From Arctopsyche grandis (Eukaryota > Arthropoda > Insecta > Trichoptera > Hydropsychidae): a stretch of 64,000 bases of DNA. Made by a program: the position numbers and the translations under genes. Shown in pieces: positions 1-10,600 of this stretch. The notes under the pieces are model-generated. The model was not told where the DNA came from. It saw only the letters and a list, made by a program, of their open reading frames with translations, and made no database searches. Positions within the stretch are counted from its first letter, which is position 1. Every line of letters begins with the position of its first letter. The stretch lies in NCBI RefSeq assembly GCF_051622035.1, contig NC_135356.1, forward strand, positions 21,419,839 to 21,483,838, in the 5' to 3' direction.

Positions 1-250
1 GAACACGAATCTGGTAATAAAAAGTGTTGATAAGCTCGAGATTCGGAGATATATGTGTTTTTTAAATCGCGCGATTTTTCTATATCTTGGTGTTGTTCGG
101 TCGATTTCTCAAAATCTGTTAATTTTCTGTTCAAAATGAATATTGGAATCTACAGTCGGGTCTTTTATCTTTCATTTGTAGTACTTTTCAGCTTTCAAAT
201 CTCTCTAAGTAGTCGTCCAGTTCAAATCAAAAGTCAAAATTACGTATTTT
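1..250 (+). repeat. Interspersed repeat cut by the window start
   Basis: Bases 1-103 match, in inverted orientation and with some divergence, bases 36430-36567: both have a GAACACGAATCTGGTAATAA end followed by AATCGCGCGATTTTTCTATA. The part after about base 100 (AAAATGAATATTGGAATC and following) resembles the repeats at 41990-42130 and 45520-45650. No coding frame is convincing; the 73-codon frame starting at base 55 lies inside this repeat. Family unknown. Confidence 0.55.
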
Positions 251-1270
251 CACTTGGGATTTTTTCCCACTATTAATACTATATTATATTAAGTATTTTC
301 TATTGAAACATGTTTATTAAAATAGTGTTCTGGCCACACTATTTTTTGATTTCGTTTAAAAGGGTTAATTGGATGTGTGGTGAATTTTAAACCGGTAAAA
401 TTTCGAGCAAAAAGCTCGTACTAGTGTTTACTCGTATTTACACGAATCTGAATTGAATTAATAGGGATAATATATTAAACTAGTGGATAGCCCGATGAAA
501 TATCATCGCATGGGTAAAAAATTATTATGTACTCGTATAAAACTAAAAAAAAAAATCCGGAACCGGAACCGTTATTTTCGTAGACTCTCATAGATAGTTT
601 TCAATTCTTTATTTGTAATAATTTTCAATTCTTAAAGTTAACGTTAACAAAATGTTAATTAAAGTTAACAAAATGCAATATTTTCCGATTATACACAAAC
701 GGTCATTGACCTCGTAACGTGGAATATTATTATTACGCATAACAAATTACGTGCATATACTAAGAGAGTGCAGAATAATATTTATTATCAGTCCATTTTT
801 CGACAATGACATTGCATCAATTCAATTGACCCATTGACTTTTCATCCCAATCTTTAGACAAATGGTATAATTTTTTCCATACATATGTAGTATGAAATAG
901 GTATTAATTTTATCTTTTCTTGGGCTCACGAGCGTATTGTAGACAATGATAATAATTTGTAAGTTGTAAATTTGGGCAGCAAAGGCCCATTTCGGGGCCC
1001 CCAAGATTCGGAGGGCCCAAGCACTTATTTTCAATGTTTGATAAACTGCCGCTTCTTCCCGATTTCCAAACTGAATAAACAAAAACCCAGTTGCATTTTG
1101 ATCATCCAATCTCTTTAAAAGCTTGACTTGAATTCCGTTTTTTTCAGCAGACTTGTTACCTTTCATCTTTCTGGTGGAATTCTCCACTTCTTGAAGGATT
1201 ATGTCGAGATTAGTAGGTTTATCTGAGGTTAGGAATCTGTTTAAATGTCAATATAGCACAATCGTGATGG
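251..1270. other. Non-coding stretch with a Helitron-like end and a possible old element
   Basis: No gene is visible. Bases 478-512 carry the minus-strand form of a Helitron-like 3' end: CACTAG terminus, then a near-palindromic CCCGATGAAATATCATCG hairpin. Bases 960-1025 are GC-rich with many GGGCCC/GGCCC groups, as in the ends of old hAT copies. A 121-codon minus-strand frame at 822-1187 has no recognisable motif and overlaps this repeat-like DNA. Confidence 0.35.
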
Positions 1271-1487
1271 CCTTGATCCAGGGCCAGATTTAGATAAAAA
1301 AAAGTCCTAGGCTACAACACTTACGAGGCCCCTCCAACCCCCATTCTCATTTTATTTAAACATATAACGATCATTACTTATGTATATATGCTAATGACTA
1401 TACGTGTTTGATTAAATTGCAATGACATTTCCCCGTAATAAAATTGAAAACAAAAGTAATGACTTCAATTTTTGGTTTGGTGGGTAC

Positions 1488-1662
1488 ATCGAAAATAAAT
1501 CAAAGTTTCTATGACGACGGTATCGACATCGTTGAATATTATTTTTTTTTCGATTCAAATAAATTTAATAAAAAAACAAATGATTGTTTACATAGATTGT
1601 TTTGCCATATTTAAGCTATTTATATTACAAATACCGAGCGAAGCCGGGTAAAACCACTAGTA
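1488..1662 (+). mobile_element. Helitron-like 3' fragment (CTAG end)
   Basis: The segment ends with ACCGAGCGAAGCCGGGT, then AAAACCACTAG|T, the same 3' end seen at 20048 (minus), 41285, 43480, 43905, 44106 and 51395. The complete copies start with TCTAATATATAATTT and end with CTAG before a T, which fits Helitron TC...CTRR termini. The left part (AATAAATCAAAGTTTCTATGA) is shared with the copy at 43520. It lies inside the hAT element. Confidence 0.6.
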
Positions 1663-2410
1663 ACTTATAATTATCTCTGTGATCTATGATAAATTTATGC
1701 AATAATTAACCCCATTAAAAAATGTGTGGTAAGGAAACAAATAAGAATTTTCGAAAATACAAAATTTTATGTTTATGAAAACCAATTATAGTTAAGAAAA
1801 TATAATACATACATACGTACATACATATATACTTATTTGTAACATGAATTTTTGAATTTACAAATTAAAAAAATATATAAAGAACTTTACCTTGAATTCC
1901 TCCAAATGAAGATTTTAGCAAAAAAATAACGAAATCGCTGAAGTATAAAAAATGTTTTTAACTATTTTAGCTATGATAAAGTATCGAAACCAACAATTTG
2001 ACTCCTCAAAAGTTGAGAACGAAATGATCGTGAAATGCATTCCCGAAAAATAAAAATCTTTTCTTTCAACACGTGTTTCATATTAGCAAAAATTTATTAG
2101 AAAAATATAATTTTTTGGCTTTTTTCAGTTCATGAAGTCAGAGAACGGTTTATGAGTCGTAAACCGTTCTCCGATTTCATAAATTATGACATTGGCTGAA
2201 CGTAAATTCCCATTTCTCGACGGAATAGAGTCTGTATACTTACTTTTTCCGAGAAAGGTACATATGTACATATGTATGTATGTATATTGAAGTGTACAAA
2301 AATAATAATGCATCAAGTATAGTAACGGTCAATGAAAAAGTGTCCACTTTCAAATTACGGTAAATGCAGGTATACTTTTTTTTGGGGGCTGGGGATTTAT
2401 TCAAAGCCAT

Positions 2411-2864
2411 TTTATTTTAGGTTGTGGCTATTTGCAGGTACTATATCTGCGAATAATTGGCTATTTGCAGGTTCTATATCTGCGACAGGCGCAAAGCCTT
2501 CTGCGCTTGCGCGTGAACTTATAATCTGATTATAGTTCCTTACATTTAATGTATGCTAGACTTGTTTAATCAATCGTTCATTATACACGAGGCAAATAAA
2601 TTTCGCACGTTATTATAATAGATTTACATCATTTAGCTAGTTCGTGGCTTGTACTTGTATCTAGGTATTATACGTTGTATATGATAATAATTTTCTAACA
2701 ATTAATAACATTAACTAATTTGGATTACGTTAACAGTAAACACGCTGACAGTGACAGTTCACGCGTATGCGCAGAAGGCTTTACGCCTGTCGCAGATATA
2801 GTACCTGCAAATAGCCAATAATTCGCAGATATAGTACCTGCAAATAGCCTCAACCTTTATTTTA
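2411..2864. mobile_element. MITE with long inverted ends and 9-bp duplication (Mutator-like?)
   Basis: TTTATTTTA is found at 2411-2419 and 2856-2864. Between them 436 bp (2420-2855) begin with GGTTG(T/A)GGCTATTTGCAGG and end with the complement. The inverted arms are about 80 bp and each holds two direct copies of GGCTATTTGCAGGT-CTATATCTGCGA. Nine-base duplications and long TIRs are typical of Mutator-like elements, but that assignment is inference. It lies inside the Tc1-like element and so is younger than it. Confidence 0.75.
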
Positions 2865-3049
2865 TTAATATGATCCTTTGATGATGATTAACCGTGACTT
2901 TCGGCTCATTCTCATCTTCCCCGTGATGTTTACTAAAATTATGCCAAATTATCCTTAACTGACCGCGGCGCAAAAAACTCAAAATGTCGGCTTTGGCTTT
3001 CAAATATGTCAGCTCCCGATATATAGCTAGTTAATTTGGATGCAACAAG

Positions 3050-4018
3050 ACATCAATGCTCAAATATATCAAGATGAAATCAAATCCTACACCTCCAGAA
3101 CGAAAAAATGTCCAGGAAGACCGAAAAAGACCACAATTGCTGAAGATCAACTTTTGAAGTGTTACCGTCTTCAGAACTCTTCAAAACTACCGTGGATATC
3201 AGATCGGAGTTTATAGCGGCTAGTGGTTCTGAAATAAGTCTAGAAACAACGTGATATCACCTTCGTGAATGGGGCTTTTTTGCAAGAAGACCAACAACAA
3301 ATCCACTTCTTACCAAAAAAATGCGCCTACAGCGTCTGGAATGAGCCAAAAAATATGAAAATTGAACCCTGAGTGATTGGCAGAATATGATCTTCTCTAA
3401 ATTAAACTTATTTGGGTCCGATTAAATGTGGTGTGTGAGACGCAGACCTGGGGAACGTCTAAGTGACGAATGCTTTTTGCCAACGGTGAAGTATTCTGCA
3501 GGATAGATGGTCTGGGGTCTTTATTTTACTTTTGGATGGGCTAGTTGGCTTTTATTGACGGAACGGTAAACGCAGAAGTTTACAAAAATATGAACAATGA
3601 ACCTGTTCCCATCTATTGAAATGCATTGCGCGTATGAAACACAGAGCATTTTCCAGGAAGATTCTGCACCGTGTCATCGCGCTAAATCCGTATGTTTATA
3701 TATTTTTAAATACTTTATATCCTAGGCAATATTTTAAATGCAAAAATATTGTACAGATTGAATTTTATGGTATTTAGGTGAAAGACTTTATTAAAAAAAC
3801 ATGGAATTTTGACGCTGGAGTGGCTGGGCAATAGTCCTGAATTAAATCCGATTGATAACTTATGGTGCATAATGGGGCTAAAAATGAATAGCAATAAGCC
3901 TATTTGTAAATACCAGCTTATACAAACATTAGAAAAAGTGTGGTATGACGACATTACAGGCGATTGTTTAAAAATATTGGTGGAATCGATGCCTTCGAGA
4001 ATGAGAGAAATTATATAA
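3050..4018 (+). pseudogene. Decayed Tc1-like transposase
   Basis: Reading across frames gives the usual Tc1 order: GRPKKTT (about 3118), REWGFFARR (about 3262), KKMRLQRLE (3317), MVWG (about 3508), FQEDSAPCHRAKS (about 3650-3689), LEWLGNSPELNPIDNLW (3812-3862), then a C-terminal KILVESMPSRM before the stop at 4018. The DDE catalytic context is recognisable around APCHRA and NSPELNPIDNLW. Several stops and frame changes (for example after SDRSL and RLE) show that it is dead. The reading is interrupted at 3690-3777 by an 88-bp segment with GT..AG ends that restores the expected KS-VKDFIKK order when skipped. Confidence 0.8.
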
Positions 4019-4397
4019 AATAAAGGAAGGGTTGCACAATATTAGTTTAAGTGTATTTAATGAGTATTATATATGTAGATATAATTTAAGTAAAAAAAAT
4101 AATAAATAAATGGGTTTTATGCCAAAAAACATTTTTTTCTATAGACAACAATTTTTTTTAAAAAACCCAGTTTTACAAAAACTTGAATAAAATTTTTATT
4201 TTACATAATATTAAGGCTCAAATTATATCAAATCATCGAAAATATATTTATGTAATACTTGCCATTCAAAAAGTTGTTGGATAGAAATTATTTAGAGCAA
4301 ATAAATTTAAAAAATACGCATTTTTAAGGTGGACACTTTGTCATTGACCGTTACGGTAAGTTTTTAAAGCTTTTTTAAACTGTTCAAATTTTCAATA

Positions 4398-5413
4398 GGG
4401 TTAGAAAAAAGAGATATTCGGCTATTTGGTAAACTCTACTGGAATCAGACGGCCGTAGTACGCGTCGAACGTGATACAACAGAGAGCGTAAGAATAATGA
4501 AGGGAGTTCGGCAAGGATGTGTGCTATCACCGCTACTGTTTAATTTATATTCAGAAAATATTATTGCTGAAGCCTTGGAAGAGATACATTCCGGAATTTC
4601 AATAAATGGCACAGTAATTAATAACATTCGGTACGCGGATGATACAGTACTACTGACCACGAACTTCAACGACTTACAGGCAACACTAGACGCAGTTGTT
4701 GTGCATAGCTCTAGGGCGTGGTTGAAGCTGAATACAAAAAAGACCAAATGGATGATATTCAGCAAGTCAGCGTACAATACGGTCAGCTCTCATTTACAGA
4801 CCAATAACAGCGTGGTGGAGAGAGTGGATGATTTTAGATATCTTGGGTGCTATCTGGGTGAAACGTGTGAAAGTGGAAAGGAAATTCGCGTTAGAGTGGA
4901 GCAAGCAAGAGCTACATTCTTGAAATTGAAAAAAGTCCTAACCACACGTGATCTCAGTATAGCACTCCGACTGAGACTTCTACGATGCTACGTTTTCAGC
5001 ATCCTTCTGTATGGAACAGAAGCATGGACCCTGATGGATGCCACATGTAAGAAACTAGAGGCATTTCAGATGTGGACATACAGAAAGATGCTGAGAATCT
5101 CATGGATGGCGCGTCGTACCAATGCCCTGTGGTTGCCCTGATGGAAAAACATGTCGAAGTGCTCAAAAGTGTGAAAAGGCGTAAATTGGAGTACTTCGGA
5201 CATGTGATGCGAAATGAAAAATACGATCTCCTGCGCCTTATAATCCAGGGGAAAATCGTAGGCCAACGCAGTCGGGGCAAGCGGAAAACGTCACGGCTAA
5301 AGACTCTTCGGCAGTGGTACGGCCTCAGCACCCGAACACTATTCCGAGCAGCCATTGATAAAGTACGAATGGGACATCTAGTTGCCGACGTTCTAGGAGG
5401 ACATGGCTCATGA
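4398..5413 (+). pseudogene. 5'-truncated non-LTR retrotransposon reverse transcriptase
   Basis: The frame opens inside the polymerase domain: LYWNQTA, then KGVRQGCVLSPLLFNLY and RYADDTVLL (the YADD catalytic motif, about 4629-4652), VERVDDFRYLGCYLG, LLRCYVFSILLYG, and LEAFQMWTYRKMLRISW. Near 5130-5141 one frameshift leads to a stop at 5141; the frame resumes in +2 as MEKHVEVLKSVKRRKLEYFGHVMR and ends with GHGS plus stop at 5413. Upstream endonuclease and early RT domains are missing, so it is a truncated, inactive copy. The C-terminal pattern suggests an RTE/BovB/craft-like LINE; the clade is inference. A GAA-repeat tail follows at once (5414-5441). Confidence 0.85.
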
Positions 5414-5441
5414 AGAAGAAGAAGAAGAAGAAGAAGAAGAA
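5414..5441 (+). repeat. (GAA)n tail of the LINE
   Basis: About nine GAA triplets follow the LINE stop codon directly. Short triplet tails are common at the 3' ends of RTE-like and related LINEs. Confidence 0.75.
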
Positions 5442-5578
5442 ATTTCCAATATGCACATATTTTTGAGCGTAAATTTTTATCATTAATCTGATACACCTTG
5501 GCTGGAGAACCTCTAGATTCTGAGGCCCTGGGCTGAAGCCCAATCTGCCTATAGGGTAAATCCGGCACTGCCTTGATC

Positions 5579-7130
5579 ATATTCGTGCTCAATGATTCTA
5601 AAATTCAAGCTCTCGAAATAGTTATATGTATAATTTTATTTTCCACCATTTTTAAATTGAAAAAAAATGATCATAAAAACTTCATTGTCAAGAAATGACA
5701 ACCCGTTTCTATTCTATTGTATTTCCAGCTTGTTATACTCGTACATAAATGTAATGTGTCATGTCTGGTTCGTGCACCTATAGTGATTCATTACTGTAGC
5801 TATTGTCTTTATATAAGCACATACAAATACACCGATCCTCAGTCTTCAGCTGACGATCCACTCAGTAGTAAGTCCTTTCACTACTTTACTGACTTTTTTC
5901 ACTTCATAATTACATACATAGGTATATATAATTATTATATTTTTTTACATTATGTTTCTAGAACTTTGTATCAACTCCTGCTCTATTATAGTTAACGCCA
6001 ATAGGATTCAATTAGAGTGAGTTTAGTATTTTTATTATTATATATTTTTTTATATTATTATATATTTATTTTAATCTGAAATTGATTACTTTTAATAATA
6101 TTATACAATATGTCGTGAGCGAAAGTCACCTTTTCTTCTGATTTGAAATGCTATTAAAAGGTTTTCTTTGTGAATATGACTTAAGATTCATCTTATGTAT
6201 CCATATTTGCTGCGATTATAATTATTTTTTACCTATAATAATGCGAATTATATATGTATCTACGCATGGCATTAAACATATCTTTCATTCCATACTCTTA
6301 AATGTACGTTTTATTGATTCATTTAAATTGAATAAAGCGATGTTCTACATATGTAGTTTAATAATTAGGTCCTGTAATATTGGATTATAAACAGAATAGC
6401 ATCCAATCGTCAGTAAATTTAAAATGTTTATTTGATTTTGAATATGCTTTGTGGCAAAATTTTACAAATTAACTGACTCGAGTATTGAAATATGTCTTAA
6501 AATTTATCACCGCCAAATAGCTTAAGGTTATTCCCCGTCAAAAGACAGGTGAGTAATCATTGAAAAGTATCTGTTGGGCTGAATTTACATCATTAAATAC
6601 CCATTTTAAAATCTTCCTAGAAATGGTAGTAAATTGGAATAATACAATTTATTACTAATTGAATGCTTTTATTTTTTAACGATGTCATTACTGTATTGAA
6701 ATAACATTGCGTTATTTATTCTTCCGCTATCAGTGCAAGTTCGTGGGTTATAGGTTAAACTAACAATTTATCAGTTATCGTAATAACTTATGATAACTGA
6801 GTTAATGTGCGTACATTATTTTCGATAAATAAATAATGTACATGTATGTATGTATGTACTTGAATAATAATTCTTTTTTTCATAATAAATAAACTGCAGC
6901 GAAATATTATCGTATGTGTCTGTCAGTCTCGATGTACATTTTGTTCGTTCATGAACATATGTACTATATTGTTTATATACGAACCAAACTGGCCAGTTAT
7001 AGCGTACACAAAAGAACAAATTGACAAACGAACTATGTAGTTTGTTCATGCTCAAACTACTAGGCATAAAAACGATTCACTCAATACAAAACGATTTTTT
7101 TTACTTGGACCAGTAGTACTTTTACTCTAG
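5579..7130. other. AT-rich intergenic stretch, nothing recognised
   Basis: Several short open frames occur (for example 5717-5995 and 6148-6390), but none has a domain, splice-consistent partner or non-random composition. CATGTATGTATGTA-type microsatellite occurs at about 6840. I see no gene here. Confidence 0.5.
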
Positions 7131-7179
7131 AGCAGCGGTTCCTAACCTTTTGTTGACTCGCTTACCACTTGGTAGTACA

Positions 7180-7500
7180 TTACGCTAAATTGTACCACCA
7201 TATAAAAATGATTGGATTTCATATTTACCGGAATTATGGGAATCGCCGTTTTCGATCACTGTCAAATTCATGTCAATACCAGGAAAATATATCACCGAAA
7301 ACACTCCAGAGGGCGATTTTGGCCTGGCATACGTAAACGGATTATTCCGCACATTCAAAAATCGCCAATACGGAATTTTTGGCACCCGAGTTATCGTTAG
7401 TACAATATTTCGCGTGGAGTTTTTGGGTGCCAGATGTTTTTGGTTGCGTGATTGAGATTTTAGTGACGTGCACAAGATCGCTTTTTGCGAAAAATCACCG
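7180..7500 (+). repeat. Interspersed repeat just upstream of the cathepsin B gene
   Basis: Blocks such as GAATCGCCGTTTTCGATCAC, GGCACCCGAGTTATCGTTAGT, GGGTGCCAGATGTTTTTGG and GATTGAGATTTTAGTGAC recur in the window: 14190-14400, 39020-39230, 40700-40930 (inverted) and 48945-49010. Short open frames here are therefore repeat-derived. The element type is not identified; no clear TIR or coding motif is seen. Confidence 0.55.
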
Positions 7501-7630
7501 AACCATGCAAAACTGCCTAAAACAAAAACACGTGCCGCGTGCGTCTCTGTGTGTTTGCGCCCTTAAATGTACATAGCTGCGCCTAAGCTATGATGATGAT
7601 TCATCACATTAATTTTTCAGACATTGAATC

Positions 7631-10600
7631 ATGTGGAAGTTTACTCTTGCGTTTGTGGTTCTATTCCACGTATCGCTATGTAAAGCTGCTTTGACAAAGC
7701 TTCATCCGCTCTCAGATGAGTTCATCGGCTCCCTCAATTCCATGAACAACACATGGAAAGCCGAAAGAAACTTCCATAGACACATCGACTTCGGTTATTT
7801 GAAAAGGTAATCTACTATTTATTGAGTAATACCATAATAAAAATTTAGTCGCTATAGTAACAATGTGCTATGCATGCACACGTACCCCTAAAACGCTCTT
7901 ATTTCAATTCGCTCAATGACTGTATTTTAGGTTGATGGGGGTGCATCCAGACGCGCATCAACATCGTCTCAATAAGCTCATTCACGTAATTGGAGATCTA
8001 CCCGAAAACTTTGACAGTCGGCAGAATTGGCCCGAGTGTCCTACCATAAAGGAGATTAGGGATCAAGTAATAAACATATGCACTTTCTCATTGATATTTC
8101 GCTTTGTACTTGCATGGAGACTAGCAGAAGCATTTTGAAATGGGTTCAAGTCGAACTGAAGTCAATAATTTCAATAATTTCCAAAATTTATGTAATGAAC
8201 TATCTAAATTGTTTGGCGTTAATCAACGCAGACTTCAGTTGAAATTTAAAATGAAAATATGTAACTTTCAAATAGAAATTTTTGAAAGTTAAATAATTAC
8301 TCATCGCTTAGATCTATTATGCGAATCATGTCATGATTATTTACAGGGTTCGTGCGGTTCATGTTGGGCCTTTGGAGCCGTTGAGGCCATGTCGGATCGA
8401 TTGTGCATCCACTCAAAGGGCGAATCTCACTTCCGTTTCTCTGCTGAAGATTTGCTATCCTGCTGCAGCTCTTGCGGCTTTGGCTGCAACGGCGGCTTCC
8501 CTTGTACGTATCGTATTTTCGATAACAGTATCATTATTGCATTTGAACATTGTTAAAAACCTTATTGTTTTCAGCTTCTGCATGGAGCTATTGGGTTAAA
8601 AGGGGTCTCGTGTCTGGAGGAAGCTACGGGTCTCATTTGGGATGCCAACCGTACGAAATTGCACCATGTGAACATCACGTCAATGGAACTAGATTGCCAT
8701 GCACTGGAGAAGGTTCGTCCACCGCTCTGAATAACAAAACATCGTTGAAACATCATTAATTCGAACTTTTTGACTCACAGGTGGCAATACGCCCGAATGT
8801 AACAAACAGTGTGAAGAAGGATACAATGTCCCATACGACAAAGACAGACATTTCGGACAAAAAGCCTACTCTTTGGACAGCAATGAGGATCAAATAAAGC
8901 AGGAGATCTTCACGAACGGACCGGTTGAGGCTGCTTTCACTGTATATTCGGACTTGCTCAGTTATAAATCGGGAGTGTATCAACACGTCGCCGGAGATGA
9001 ACTCGGTAACCATTTTGATCATACGAATATCTATTTTTTCATCAACACTGTGACTGTACATATGTACATAAAAACAAACAAACATTAATTTATATACACG
9101 TATATAAATATGTGGAATATATGTTTGTACATATGTATATTATGTATGTATATTGGAGTCCACTCTGTATGTACTAGAAAATATGTAATAATAAGCATTA
9201 ACCGTTTGCCCGCGGCCGTCTTCTATGGAAGCTTTGCGCGACAAGTCTGTAGCGCGGCTGTCTTCCATAGAATTTCTGAACTTTGCACGGGATTTTGAGC
9301 CTTATATGCGCCTATTTCAACTGTTTTAAGGTTCAAAATTGGTTGAAGATATTACTGATAGTTGAATGCTATCTATTCAATTTGCTTAAAATGAATATAT
9401 ACCAGTCAAAATTAGTTTTTTGTGGAACCATACTGAAACCTCGTTTATGTGACGTCACATCTGTTGACGATACGTCTCAATTGTATGAAGAATGATTATT
9501 TGACAATTAAGCCAAAACTACGAGATATATTATGTATTTTATTGTTTTAAAATAATAATTTATGTGTTAATTAACATATCTGGTTACTTGAGTAAATATT
9601 AAAATATGTATTTAAGGTCGAAAACTCGATTGCCAAATTCGCGAAAAAGGTGCCGCCGCGTACAGGGCTTGTTCGCTATATTTATTGCCGCGGGCAAAGG
9701 GTTACTCCAACCGACTTTGTATGTTGTGTTTAATAATATTCGTATTATATATACGTAATATAAAAATATGTGGAATATATATTTGTACATATGTATGTAT
9801 ATTGGGGTCCAGTCTGTACTAGAAAATATGTAATACTAAGCATTAATACAACCGACTTTGTATGGTGTGTTTAATAATATATACATATATATATATATAT
9901 TGATATCAAAGACTCTCAATAACTGACAAATGTTTACTAAACAAATAGAAATGATTATATTTCTTTTATGACAAGCAATCAACCTGCGTAATAATATCCG
10001 TGAATCATTTTTATGTGTAAATCATTAGCAATAACAAACAACACCTAACAGTTGTTTTTTTTGTATTATATTATCGTAGCTATCGATTATTGTAAACTTC
10101 AAAACTGTTCTTGTATTTGTCATAGCATACGTTTGAAAGTGTTGATTAGTATCTTTTTTACTTGTTTCATTTCTTTTGTTTGATTGATTCACATATTTTT
10201 TGTAGTTGTAGTTAAGGTTTTGTGTTCAAATATGTTCCAAATGACTTGACACTGGTCATTTGGTAAAATGCTAGTAAATTATGGGAAATCGTCAAGTGTT
10301 TTAAAGTGGTCAATGGCTAAGCAGGAAGGATACAATTATGTAATTACTGATGAAAAACGAATAGTAAGAACCGCCTTAGCAAACTGGCGTCATAAAATTC
10401 CAACTACATGTGTACTACAGAGTGAATGGTGCTACTTTAGTATGCGGTCTACCTTGGCATGCGACCTACTTTTGAATCGCAGTCAACCAAATCTTAAACG
10501 AATAGGGCCAAACTTAACTTAACCTAACCTATCCTGACCCTTGAATAAATAGGTGTTGGCTGCTAAGATGTTTTTTTTTTTTGTGAAAATATTTATAATA

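Larger units (their letters stand above)
2325..4351 (+). mobile_element. Tc1-like transposon with TA target duplication
   Basis: The inverted ends are ACGGTCAATGAAAAAGTG at 2325 and its complement (CACTTTGTCATTGACCGT) ending at 4351, flanked by TA at 2323-2324 and 4352-4353. The TIR continues with GTCCAC(C/T)TT on both sides. The span is 2,027 bp; removing the 436-bp MITE plus one 9-bp duplication leaves about 1.58 kb, the usual size of Tc1 family members. The interior carries a decayed transposase frame. Confidence 0.8.
1271..5578. mobile_element. hAT-type DNA transposon with 8-bp target duplication, host of nested insertions
   Basis: CCTTGATC occurs at 1271-1278 and again at 5571-5578 as an exact 8-bp direct duplication. 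Just inside are inverted ends: CAGGGCCAGATTTA at 1279 on the left, and on the right the complement of CAGTGCCGGATTTACC ending at 5570. An 8-bp duplication with CAG(G/T)G(C)C-GGATTTA termini is typical of hAT elements. Between the ends lie a Helitron-like piece (to 1661), a Tc1-like element (2325-4351) and a LINE fragment (about 4398-5441), so most of the 4.29 kb is later insertions and the native element was probably short and non-autonomous. No hAT transposase is seen. Confidence 0.8.

Noticed and set aside
822-1187. 121-codon minus-strand frame
   Set aside because: Overlaps repeat-like GGCCC-rich sequence and shows no recognisable motif.
4996-5592. 198-codon minus-strand frame
   Set aside because: Shadow of the LINE reverse transcriptase and its GAA tail (Leu-rich stretch is the antisense of GAA repeats).
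8756-9085. 109-codon minus-strand frame opposite cathepsin B exon 5
   Set aside because: Antisense shadow of a well-supported exon.
9757-9890. Second TTAA MITE copy
   Set aside because: It holds only the flanking tandem unit without the MITE; it is the empty site.
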